A stretch of DNA of 24,526 nt. Source: Cladosporium sp. IMV 00045 (Eukaryota; Ascomycota; Dothideomycetes; Cladosporiales; Cladosporiaceae). The stretch covers positions 2,532 to 27,057 of the forward strand of contig MSJI02000145.1 of the NCBI GenBank assembly GCA_001931905.2, in the 5' to 3' direction. Below the pieces are notes generated by a model. That model ran no database searches. It was given only the letters and a program-made list of their open reading frames with translations, and was not told where the DNA came from. Below, one piece after another: positions 9,061 through 18,049 of the stretch (within the stretch, counting starts at the first letter, position 1; each line of letters begins with the position of its first letter). Both the position numbers and the translations under genes were made by a program.

Positions 9061-9267
9061 GTTTCGGGGAAGTTCCTTGTTTTAAGCTGCTGTTGTCCAC
9101 TTTTACAAGGCGAGGACATAACGCTTATGGTGAGTCGGGACTTGTGGAATGCGCATGGCCGGTCTTGTTTTCTATGCCTTTACCCACCAGCAAATGAATC
9201 TAACATGACATGACTGAATTGGAGCCCTCACGCGGTAAACTCTCCCTCTATGACCGACCTCCCCTTC

Positions 9268-10617
9268 TCAAACCCCCTCCCCATCCAAAATGACCGTCCT
9301 AGCCTCAAACCCAGCCAGACTAGGCGGTTCCCTCAACCACTTCGCGCCCCTCACGACCCTCACCTCCGCCGCCTTCGTCAACTTCAGATGCCTGGCCATC
9401 TCTGCCTCCTCCCCCTCCTTCCCCACCCCATCCCAAGCCCCAACAACTCCCTCATACCTCTCGGCCGTATCCTTCAAAACCGCATGCATGCTCGCCAACA
9501 CCTTCTCCGCCGCCTTCGCGAGCGGCAGATCCTTCGCCTCCACCTCGTCGCCGCTCAACCAGCTCTGCGTGCCGAGCAAATCCGCCTCAGCAGCCGCTTG
9601 CCGCAGTCGCGCCACCATGAGCGCAGCGAACATGTCGCCCGTGCCGGAGAAGAAAATCGGCAGAGACGGGACCGTGATGCGGAAGAGGCGCGGCTTGCCG
9701 TCCGACGTGCGCGTGCTGCCTACCACGGACAATTTAGCTGTGGCGGAGAGGTCTTGCTCCGCGGTGGAAGGGGTGCTTGAAGCTGATGGAGGGAGACGGA
9801 TAGAAGTTACCAGCACGTGAGGCGGGCCATTGCTGTGAAGGGCGCGGATGGCGGCGTGCATAGAGTTCAAATCCGAGATGCGCACGTCGGAGAGGAGTTC
9901 CGCCTCGAACTGATTGGGGAGGATGAGATCCGCGTCTTTGAGGAGCGACTTGTAGACCGGCACCGTGTCTTCGTTGACGTAGATGCGTCCGTTGTCGCCC
10001 ATGACGGGGTCGAGGATCCAGAAGAAACTGCCCGGGGAGTGTTTGCGGGCGGCCGTGGAGCGCAGGTCGCGGGCGATTTTGCCTACTTCGCTCACCAGGG
10101 CGGCGGACGGGCAGTAGCCGGAGAGGAGCACGTCGAAATTGTTAAGATGCGCGTTTTGCAGGCCGGAGTAGAGCGAGGCCACTTCTTCGGGGGTCGATTT
10201 GCGGCCGGTGAAGCGCTTGTAGGCGACGTGGTTACCTGTGGTAAAGAGGTGTTAGGAGAGATGGTGATTGTGTTGTCTGGATTGAGGCTTCATTTCTAGG
10301 TGTCATACTGTAGTTGACTGTGTGGATGGCGGAGACCTCGCATCCGAGGGTCTGCATGCAGAATGTGGCCATGGTGTTGCCGACATATCTGGGTGATGTC
10401 TTGGTGAGTCTCTATCCGGGAAATTGATTACATTGGATGATATTTTCTTTGGTTTTCTTCTCTTCTGTTTTCCCCCTCGAGCTGACAGGTAATGACTTAC
10501 CCGGATGTGACCTTGCTTCTGTTGTCAGCGATCGAACAAGTATCTCATGAGGTGGGAGTCACCCACGTGGCTGGCAACGGCCAGGACATGAGTCTCTGGC
10601 ACTTCTGTTTCGACCAT
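9268..10617 (-). CDS. BUD16: Pyridoxal kinase (vitamin B6 salvage), 4 exons
   Basis: Model on the minus strand: 10617-10567, 10511-10501, 10388-10309, 10235-9268, giving 369 residues. Joined exons read VLAVASHVTSGYVGNTMATF and then VNYSNHVAYKRFTGRK, matching the conserved N-terminal substrate and dimer region of fungal pyridoxal kinases. Further motifs are DPVMGDNGRIYV (123-134), LPNQFEAELL (153-162) and FSGTGDMFAAL (243-253), where Asp248 of GTGD is the expected catalytic base of the ribokinase-like fold. The enzyme phosphorylates pyridoxal, pyridoxine and pyridoxamine with ATP in the cytosol. Introns are 55, 112 and 73 nt, and the first has a clear gctgac branch site. Exon 2 is only 11 nt. 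It is divergent from the dynamitin gene. The symbol follows the yeast homologue. Residues 195-230, before the GTGD motif, form a Ser/Thr-rich insertion. Confidence 0.92.
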
Positions 10618-11056
10618 TGATGGAAAACGTCGATTGATTCGGGGAAATTGAGGCGTCAGAAAATTTCGAAATGTAGGAAAGTTCTTGACTTCATGTGCAA
10701 ATGATTGAGCGTACAGTATGTAACGTTACTCATATTTCCTTGCTTTGCTGGGTTCCAAACCCTCTGCTGTCAAAAAAGTGGAGGATGAAGTCAAATCGCT
10801 GAGCCGAGCAAGGGTTAGGGTTGAGCTTTCGTGGATTGAACGTCCCCGTTTGTTTGAATCAATACAACTTTACCACTTTCCACATACCACGTACCACACA
10901 GAGCTAGACAACTTGTCACTCCAAAAAACCTCCCAAATTCGAGAGCACATCTGAAATCGACCAAGACCGAATCTCCCACCAAACAAAACAACACAAACCA
11001 ACCTCCAAAGAGCAACAAACCTCCCAACTGCCACCCCTCAACCACACCCAACCCCA
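10618..11056. promoter_or_regulatory. Divergent promoter between pyridoxal kinase and dynamitin, with a telobox
   Basis: 439 bp separate the two start codons. The sequence agggttagggtt at 10811-10822 is two adjacent copies of the fungal telomere unit TTAGGG (telobox), which TTAGGG-binding factors of the Tbf1 type recognise in fungal promoters. From about 10915 to 11056 the plus strand is A/C-rich with CCAAA/ACAAAC text, a typical leader for the dynamitin transcript. Binding is inferred, not shown. Confidence 0.5.
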
Positions 11057-12265
11057 ATGGCCGCACCCTCCCGCCTCGCCGCCCTACCAGGCTACGACAC
11101 TGCTCCAGACGTCTACGAAACCCCCGACCTGACAGACGACACCTCGACCACACAGCGCACCGCCTCCGGGCCCTCAGAAGGCGACGATGAAGAATCCGAC
11201 TCGTCCACCTCCGCAACCACCGACTCCGCAGATTCCAGCGCCAGCGAGAGCGGCGGCGTCGTGTCTCGCCGCCGTCTGAAACCGAGCTCGGCGCGCGAGC
11301 GCTTCACGCGCGAGGGTAAGGGCGTGGAAGTCAGGGGTGGGAGGTTTGGGGATCGCGTGGGCGGACTGGGCGCGAGGGGGTACAGGGTTGGAAACTCGGG
11401 AAGGTCAGAGGGGGAGGAGAGTTTGAGCGAGAGGGTGGCGAGGCTGAGGAGAGAGGTGGAGGAGTGTAAGGTTCTGGCGGAGAAGGAGGGGGGTGAGGTT
11501 GTTGGCGGGGAGGGCGAGATGGAGGGCTTGAGGAGGGTGTTGGAGGGGTTGGAGGTGGGAAAGGGGAGGGAGGTGAGGGTGCCAGAGAGTGAAGAGGTGG
11601 TTGGTCAGGATGGCGTAGAGGAGGGTGCGAGTAAAGGCGTGGCGGAGTTTGACGCGCGATTGAGCGTGTTGGAGAAGAGCTTGGGGTTGACGAATCTGGA
11701 TACCGGAGCCCCGGAGACACCACTCCTGCCTTCTCTCGCTCTTCTTGATCGCCAGTTCGGCGCTCTCATGAGCGCGTCCTCGCTCGCAGGCCTCGAAGCC
11801 GCCAGCGGACGGATCAGGAAGCTCAGAGAAGAAGCCGAAGAGTTCTCCTCCCTCACATTCACAACGACTACAGAAGCGGCACCAGCACAAGAGCAAAGCG
11901 GCACGCACACGCCCACACCCGAGAGTTCTCAACCTACCCTCGCGCCCTCGGACATCGAGAAACTGCGCTCCCTACACGCTCTCCTGCCTACGCTGCAATC
12001 CCTGTCGCCCACCGTTCCCGCTCTGCTCGATCGCCTGCGCAGTCTACACACGCTGCACACGGGCGCCGCGAGCGCCGCGGGGGAATTAGAGGATCTGGAG
12101 CGCAGGCAGGAGGAGTTCGAGAAAGAGCTCAAGGATTGGCGGGAGGGGTTGGAGAGGGTCGAGAAGGCGGTCAGGGAGGCGAATGAGGCGAACGGAAGGA
12201 ATGGCAGTTTCGTGCAGGGGTGGGTGAAGGAGGTTGAGGGGAGGATGGCTAAGCTTGGGCGATAG
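11057..12265 (+). CDS. JNM1: Dynamitin, dynactin p50 subunit
   Basis: An intronless gene of 402 residues. The N-terminus LPGYDTAPDVYETPDLTDD (10-28) is the hallmark dynamitin segment that anchors the Arp1 filament through the dynactin shoulder. A Ser/Asp/Glu-rich acidic linker follows (about 30-70). Coiled-coil heptads fill much of the rest: about 115-180 (SLSERVARLRREVEECKVLA onward), 195-260 and 285-400, as expected for a p50 subunit that tetramerises in dynactin. Dynactin is the cofactor of cytoplasmic dynein for nuclear migration and endosome transport in hyphae. The start has context ccccaATGGCC, and no upstream in-frame ATG lies nearby. The region 11310-11680 is unusually G-rich on the coding strand while both flanks are C-rich. 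Confidence 0.88.
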   Translation: MAAPSRLAALPGYDTAPDVYETPDLTDDTSTTQRTASGPSEGDDEESDSSTSATTDSADSSASESGGVVSRRRLKPSSARERFTREGKGVEVRGGRFGDRVGGLGARGYRVGNSGRSEGEESLSERVARLRREVEECKVLAEKEGGEVVGGEGEMEGLRRVLEGLEVGKGREVRVPESEEVVGQDGVEEGASKGVAEFDARLSVLEKSLGLTNLDTGAPETPLLPSLALLDRQFGALMSASSLAGLEAASGRIRKLREEAEEFSSLTFTTTTEAAPAQEQSGTHTPTPESSQPTLAPSDIEKLRSLHALLPTLQSLSPTVPALLDRLRSLHTLHTGAASAAGELEDLERRQEEFEKELKDWREGLERVEKAVREANEANGRNGSFVQGWVKEVEGRMAKLGR

Positions 12266-12868
12266 GTTTCTTGTGGGATGGTGTTGAAGTTTTTTTTTTT
12301 TCTCTTTTGGTTTCTTTTCTCTATTGCATTGTGGTGAGATAGCATTATACCAATATTTCTGTTTGCACGTGGGTGTTTTTGTGAACGAGAGAAAGGGATG
12401 GTCTTCGAACATTTGACCTCAAACAGTCTTCGCGTAGATGCGAGTTTAGCGGATGGGATGACATATCGATTCTGCGTTTCTTTCGCTATTGTTGACGAAA
12501 GATGACCGACCTGGTGTTTTATTTGTGAAGCTACAACTATGTCATCAGATGGTGACCGTCAATGAGCTCTCGCGATCAACAAGAGGCAATGAATAAAAAG
12601 TGCTAGTCCCCCTCCCCGCTGTTTGGGCCCAACCCCACAAACAAACCAACGCCCCTTCACTTCACGTCTACAACTTCACTCCTGCAATCTGCAGCAGCAC
12701 CGGACAGATCAACCCTGGAAAATTTAAAAAACCAAAAAGAAAAACAACGAATTATTGAAACTCATCATCAAACCCACCCTCCACAAAACCATTCACCAAT
12801 CACAAAGGGCACAAGGCTGCAAAAATCAATCTCACCAGCAACAAACAAACCCCCCTAAAACGCCAGAA
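12266..12868. other. Spacer: dynamitin 3' UTR and upstream region of the coiled-coil gene
   Basis: A long T-run (about 12290-12303) follows the dynamitin stop and probably sits in its 3' UTR. From about 12600 the sequence turns C/A-rich, a likely leader for the next gene. An in-frame ATG at 12755 exists, but residues 1-38 from it look like translated leader (Gln/Lys/Asn/Thr-rich). No other gene is seen. Confidence 0.5.
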
Positions 12869-14233
12869 ATGGAACCTTCACCCCCAAACCCAATGACGAC
12901 CTGCCCCATCCCCTCCGTCACCCCCGCCTTAGAACCCTACATCCTCCCCCGGCCCCTCGTCCTCTCCATCCGGCAATCGCTGCACTCTCACCTAGAACGG
13001 CAACTCCGGCTCGAAAACGCCGCCACACTCTCCCCCGCCAACGCCGCAGACCCGCCTCTCACGCAGACGTTGGCGGCCGAACCGCCAGCGAGTCTGACGG
13101 GCGTGAGGGGCGCGTATTGGCGCGCGCTGAGAGCGCATCAGGTCGCGAGGGAGAGGTTTGAGGGTCTGAGGGCGGAGCTGGATGGGGTTGTTGGGAATCT
13201 TGACGAGGGGAGTGGGAAGCGGGAGGGGGATGGTGGGAGTGTGGGGGAGGGACTGTTGCCTTTGGTCAGGGCGAGGGAGGCGAGCAGGAGATTGGGGGTT
13301 GTGGAGAGGGCGGTGGAGGGTGTGGAAGCGCAGGGGACGGGAGTTGTGGGGGCGAAGGTTGATGAGGTCGTCAAGAGGGCTGTGGGGGAGGTTCCTGTTT
13401 TGCCGAGTCAGAGGGTGGTTAGTGGGGTTGGGGGTGGGAGGGAGGAGGGTGAGCGGAGAATGGTCGAGTTGAAGAAAGCGGTTCTCAGCGCTCAGGCTTT
13501 AATTGCGAAGTGTGCCGAGGACGGAGCGGGTGTGGGCGTCAGAGGCGGTGGAGGATCGGAGCTGCATGCGCTGCAGCAAGCGAGGAACGAACTGATCGGA
13601 TGGATTGAGAAGCAACTCGCTCTGATCGGGGACGGGCAAGCCTCAGCACAAGAAGACGAGGAAACGCTGCTCTCCCCTCGCAAAACCGACACGGAAGAAC
13701 GGCCAAACCCCCCTCTCACCAACGACGAAATCACCAACCTCTACACCACCTACCTTACCGCTCGCAGCAACCTCCTCACCACCCTCCACCAACCCCCCTC
13801 ATCCATCACCACACTCTCCAACCCCCCCTCCTCCCCTCCCCAATCCCGATCCTCAACCTCAACCGACCCCCAAACAGCAGCATCCGCATCCGCAGCCCTC
13901 CTGCTCCCCTACATCACGCCCCTCCTGTCCAGCGCATCCCACGAAAAAACCCTCCTCAACCTCACCGCCTATCAACGCCGACACCTCAACGCCTCAGAAA
14001 CCTCATCCGAGCACCTCATGCGCCGCCTCGCCGACGAAAGCCACCTGGTCCACCCTGGCGCCTCGAGGGGGAGGGACTGGACCGCTGCTGCGGAGGAGGC
14101 GGGGGAGGGGACGAGGGAGTTCGTGCTTGAGAGGGCGAGGGTGGGGGAGGGGTGGGAGGGGGAGGCGGAGGGGTGGTTGAGGAAAGTGGTTGGTGTGGTG
14201 GGGGAGTTGGAGGGGGTTGTTGGACGGGTGTGA
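12869..14233 (+). CDS. Unrecognised coiled-coil protein
   Basis: An intronless open frame of 454 residues counting from the ATG at 12869 (context cagaaATGG). An in-frame ATG at 12755 would add 38 low-complexity residues that look like leader. The N-terminus is Pro-rich (about 1-30). The segment LPRPLVLSIRQSLHSHLERQ and onward is helical and amphipathic, and heptad-like stretches occupy about 85-260. A Ser/Pro/Thr-rich linker of about 45 residues follows (LHQPPSSITTLSNPPSSPPQ onward). A conserved-looking C-terminal part includes LTAYQRRHLNASETSSEHLM and RRLADESHLVHPG. No catalytic motif, signal peptide or TM helix is visible. It follows dynamitin on the same strand, but that alone does not imply a dynactin role. 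Codon composition flips along the gene: G-rich at 13085-13480, C-rich at 13670-14035, G-rich again at 14090-14230. Confidence 0.72.
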   Translation: MEPSPPNPMTTCPIPSVTPALEPYILPRPLVLSIRQSLHSHLERQLRLENAATLSPANAADPPLTQTLAAEPPASLTGVRGAYWRALRAHQVARERFEGLRAELDGVVGNLDEGSGKREGDGGSVGEGLLPLVRAREASRRLGVVERAVEGVEAQGTGVVGAKVDEVVKRAVGEVPVLPSQRVVSGVGGGREEGERRMVELKKAVLSAQALIAKCAEDGAGVGVRGGGGSELHALQQARNELIGWIEKQLALIGDGQASAQEDEETLLSPRKTDTEERPNPPLTNDEITNLYTTYLTARSNLLTTLHQPPSSITTLSNPPSSPPQSRSSTSTDPQTAASASAALLLPYITPLLSSASHEKTLLNLTAYQRRHLNASETSSEHLMRRLADESHLVHPGASRGRDWTAAAEEAGEGTREFVLERARVGEGWEGEAEGWLRKVVGVVGELEGVVGRV

Positions 14234-15359
14234 GGGGGGAAGGGGGATCTGGCGTGTGTTCTTGGGGTTTTTTTCTTTTGTTTTTTTTTCCCCTGTGGAG
14301 GAAATCATGCACCCAGTCCGGCACGGTGGAGGTAGAACCGAGCGAGGCGCGATCGTGGGATTCGCACAGAGTACCTTACTTCCTCTCAGTAACAAGAGGA
14401 AGAACAAGTGTGCAGGATAAAAAACTACCCGAACTCCGACACCCCCCAAACCCACTCATTCATCACACAAGCAATGGCGCGGTGCGCAGCAAAAGCCGTC
14501 CCCCAAAAATCGAAGAAGAAGAAGTCTCTCCCTGCGACTGGTAACACTTCCGGCGATTGGCGTGACACTACACTACCTACCTACCTACCTACGCATCGCC
14601 ACGTTTGCCTTGAGAAGAAGTAGAGTTCTTGATACACGTACAATACCTTACATACATACCACAAAGACCATTCCTCCCTCGACTGTTTCGCACAAGCCTC
14701 GTAAGAATCGTGACGAGACGTGGTGAACGAAGTCGGGGAGAAAAAAAAACAAAAACCAGAACAAAAAAGAAAGTTTAGAGCAAATAGAGAATATTACAAG
14801 AAGTTCAAAGGTTGCCATCCATGCCATCCCATCCCAACCAGTCATTTCCCTTCCATCATCACCCTTTCACCATCTCCCTTTCATCATCATCGGGAAACCA
14901 GACTATCAAGAAAAAAGAGAAAAGAAAAGGTAACCCCAAAGAAAGTGGGCGATCAAAGGCCACACCACACAACAAAACACGAGATTTTTTTTTTTGAGAA
15001 CCATTTGTTTTTATTTCTGCCATTGTGATGTTGAAGTTGATATTGATATTGATGTTGATGATATTTCTCACTTCTTCTGCAAGTATAATAAATGACGACA
15101 ATGCTCTGGCTCTGCTCTGCTCTGCTCTGCTCTGCTCTGCTTTGATCCCATCCATCCCCAACCCCACTTCCTCACTCATACAACCAATCGAATCCCCCAA
15201 ACACAACCCAAACAATTTCAACCGAAAGAAGCAAAGAAAAAGGAAAAACAAGAGAAGAAAGAAAAAGTAAAAAAAAGCTAGCAGGCAATTTTTGTTGGAT
15301 ATCTCATCATCACCCCATTCCACCGCCACCCTCTCACCACACTACACTGCACGACCTCT
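14234..15359. other. Convergent intergenic region with microsatellites; no gene seen
   Basis: 1.1 kb between two 3' ends (coiled-coil gene and calnexin). It is rich in homopolymers: T-runs at 14267-14290, and A-runs near 14743 and 14990. It also holds a (CTAC)5 run at 14573-14592, a GATATT/GATGTT-like run at 15026-15065, and a (TCTGC)6 run at 15111-15140. Open frames are short and low complexity. The right half is probably calnexin 3' UTR. Confidence 0.6.
15111..15140. repeat. (TCTGC)6 microsatellite
   Basis: Six perfect pentamer copies, preceded by an interrupted copy (ctctggc). It lies about 220 bp beyond the calnexin stop codon, probably in or near the 3' UTR, where length change would not affect coding. 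Confidence 0.95.
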
Positions 15360-17249
15360 CTACTCCACCGAGCTCCTCGTAGTCCTCTTGTTAACCTCAT
15401 CCTTCGCCTTGGCCGACCCACTAGCGACCGCATCAGCGACCTGGTCCTTAGTCTGCTTGGCCTTGTTCTGGGCCTGCTGGGCGTTCGCCTTGACCTGCTC
15501 CTTGCTCGGGGCCGCAGCGGCGCCACCGCTGAACAAACCGACAAGAACAAGAAGGAGAGTGACGAAACCGACTGCGATGCCGGCGGCGACTTCGGGGACG
15601 AATTTGACGGCTTCGAGGGGGTCGCGCTGCGCGATGGCGGCGAAGAGGTTGACCTTGTCCGAAACGTAGGCCACGGGGTCGTCCATGAAGGTCTTGTCGA
15701 GGGGGGACTTGTCGGCCTTGTCGTCGGGCTTGGGCTTGTCGGCCTCCTCCTGCGCCTTCTCCACGGCCTTCTTGACGTCGAAGGTCGAGGCGGCGAGGGC
15801 CTCGGCGTCGGAGATGCTGTGGCCGATGTAGATGTTGTCGAAGAGGATGTCGTTCTGCATGGTCCAGATTTCGAATCCGACCTGTTGGGAGATGACATGT
15901 TAGCTAGATGTTGCACGTTGTTTATTCGAGATCATTCATTCACTTACACCACCGATCGGCTCAAGGTTAGCCGGAGTCTTGTCCTCGAAGTAATCCGGGT
16001 TGGCGATCTTGCGCGGGGCCCAGACGCCCTTGTAGGCGGGGTTGTCGACGAAAGGAGCGGTCCACTTGCCCTTGAAATCGGGGTTCTGCTTCATGGGCTT
16101 GGTCCAGGGGCCGCAGCCGGAAACGTCGTCACAGTTGGGGTTGCGGACGAGGGGAGCGTCCCAGTCGCCGTCCTCCTCGTCATCCCAGTCCTCGGGCTTC
16201 TCGGCCTCGGGGTCGGGGATCATCTCGGGCTCCTCCTCGAGCCAGTCAGCGGGCTTCTCGGCCTCCTCGTCGACGATCTCGTAGGGGGCGTCCTCGTCCC
16301 AGTCCTCGGGCTTGGTGGCGTCCGGGTCGGGGATCTTGGCCTGCTCGACCCAGTCTTCGGGCTTGGTGTCGTTGGGGTCGTCGATCTCCTCGGCCGGGTT
16401 GACGGCGGGGAGGAAGTCCTCGAGCAGGGAGCCCTCGCGCACCTGCTCGCCGTCGACCTTGATCTGGTAGGTCTGGTCGGGCTTGATGATGAGGGTGTAG
16501 AGGGAGGACTGCTTGGTGATGCGAGCCATGGGGCTGTTCTTGAGGTGCTTCTCCTCGTACTCGCCGGTCTTGGGGTTCTTGTGGCGGAAGATGAAGTGGA
16601 CCTTGTTGGTGCTGCCGCACTTGTCCGGGCCGAACATGATGATGTAGGGCGAGGCGTTGGAGAATTCCTCGGCGTGGAGGGCCTTGTTGTCCTGGAGGAG
16701 CTTCATGTAGGCACCGCCGCACTCGAGTCCGGCCTGGAGCTTGACCTCGTACTGGACGACGAGGGTGTCATCCTTGTTGGTGACGGGCTTGTCGAACTTG
16801 GAGGAGATGGCGTGGTGGGCGGCCTTGTCCTTCAGGACGAGACCCTTGTCGCCCTCAATGCCGCGGAGCACGGTGGGCTCCTCAACGGACCACTTGCCGT
16901 TGTAGGTCCACTCCTCCTCGGTGCCCTCCTTCTTTGCGTGCGAGACCTTCCATCTGGATTCCCAGTCGTCGGTGAACTGCTCCAGAAAGGGAGCCTTGAG
17001 GTTGGTGGGCTGGGCGTGAGAGTTAGCATTTGCTACAGTGGGAGTTTCCAAGGTATTGGACCTTCAAGAGCCAATGGCAAGACTTACAGTGAAGGTAGGC
17101 TTCTCGACGGCGGAGGAAGTGACCGACTCGACGGCAGAGGCGACAGAGCTGGAAGCCTCCTGGGCAGACTCGTCAATGTCATCCAGGACGTCCTTGGAGT
17201 GGCCGACGGCGGCAAAGGCGCCGAGGGCGAGAAGCGAGGCAGCGCGCAT
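15360..17249 (-). CDS. clxA: Calnexin, ER lectin chaperone, 3 exons
   Basis: Model: 17249-17088, 17009-15948, 15881-15360, giving 581 residues. Introns are 78 and 66 nt, both phase 0, with GTAAGT donors and gctaac branch sites. The signal peptide is [19 protein letters not shown] Ser/Glu-rich stretch (about 25-54) is followed by the lectin domain with Cys151 and Cys185 as the expected disulfide pair. The P-domain (about 263-394) shows four type-1 repeats ([39 protein letters not shown]) and four type-2 repeats (such as [14 protein letters not shown]). The lectin domain resumes with [20 protein letters not shown], one TM helix spans about 506-525, and a Lys/Ala-rich cytosolic tail follows. It binds monoglucosylated N-glycans on folding glycoproteins. 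No C-terminal dilysine retrieval signal is visible. Confidence 0.96.
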
Positions 17250-17378
17250 TGTGATGTGAGGGATGTCGTGGGCAGCGAGAACAGGCTCGAGCTGCGGGAG
17301 GAGAGTAATGAAGAAAGAGGAGGGAGAAAGTGGAGTGGAGTCTCTGAGTAGTGGTGGTGAGGAGAGAGACCCTGGTGG

Positions 17379-17388
17379 TATATATAAA
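17379..17388 (-). promoter_or_regulatory. TATA box of the calnexin gene
   Basis: On the minus strand the sequence TTTATATATA lies about 130 bp before the calnexin ATG. It is followed by a C/T-rich leader that contains no ATG, fitting a strongly expressed, inducible housekeeping chaperone. Position and composition agree with a fungal TATA element. Confidence 0.65.
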
Positions 17389-17442
17389 GCAGGGGAGTAG
17401 TGAGGGTGAGTTAGGTCAGGTAGCCTCTTCTGACTTGTGTAG

Positions 17443-17522
17443 CGGTAGCGTGGCGGGTTGGAGTGCTGAGATGCCAGCTGTTAGCTACAAGCTGTCTCTA
17501 CCGTACTAAATCCACGCTACCG
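17443..17522. promoter_or_regulatory. Perfect 11-bp inverted repeat in the calnexin promoter
   Basis: cggtagcgtgg at 17443-17453 and its exact reverse complement ccacgctaccg at 17512-17522 are separated by 58 bp. They sit 55-135 bp upstream of the TATA box. Each arm carries the CCACG pentamer, which resembles the core of ER-stress elements in other eukaryotes. A role in unfolded-protein-response control is inference only. Confidence 0.4.
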
Positions 17523-18049
17523 ACTTCCACCCTTGACTGAGAGGGGCAGCTGGCTTCCATCACCGTTGCCGTGCGGGCGACGCATTGACCGCTGGGGGGA
17601 TCCATAGTCTTCACTTCCCTTCTATACATATGAACTAATCAATTGATCTTCATACCATTGATCATGTGACTGTCTGTCTGTATGTGAGACATTCAGGGAG
17701 AGTCTAGACTTTCGGCATAGGCTTCATAGGCAGTAGGCAGTTTGGCTTCACCCGGCTGGATTCACTCTTGTCCACGTTTCCTGTGAATATGGGCGATGCG
17801 AAGAGACGCGCTTTAAGGAAACACATGAGTAATCAAGGCTTGTGTAGAAGACAATCTCCCTCTGGAAATATTTAATTCGTTCTAGTCTTCTTGATCATTG
17901 ACATTCGCCAGCACGACAAGCCAGCTGATCGTCCACGACATCATGTTTACGTCGCTCCATCCAAACTCGTATCATCTACAAGGTATCCATGAAACCAGCG
18001 CAGCCTCCCTCCAAGAAGCCATGCTTACCCATCACCTCATCTATCCACC
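17523..18049. other. Spacer between calnexin promoter and the Fun30-type gene stop; no gene seen
   Basis: This stretch holds the distal calnexin promoter and the 3' UTR of the upstream minus-strand SNF2 gene. It contains only short open frames and no repeats or RNA gene that I could recognise. Confidence 0.5.

Noticed and set aside
10740..10765. tRNA gene suggested by ggttccaaacc (B-box-like)
   Set aside because: No A box lies at a suitable distance upstream and no cloverleaf can be drawn. The match to GGTTCGANTCC is imperfect.
15819..17351. A 510-codon plus-strand open frame
   Set aside because: It overlaps calnexin exons on the opposite strand. Its Val/Leu/Gly/Asp-rich product is the mirror of the acidic P-domain repeats. 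Calnexin with spliced introns explains the region fully.
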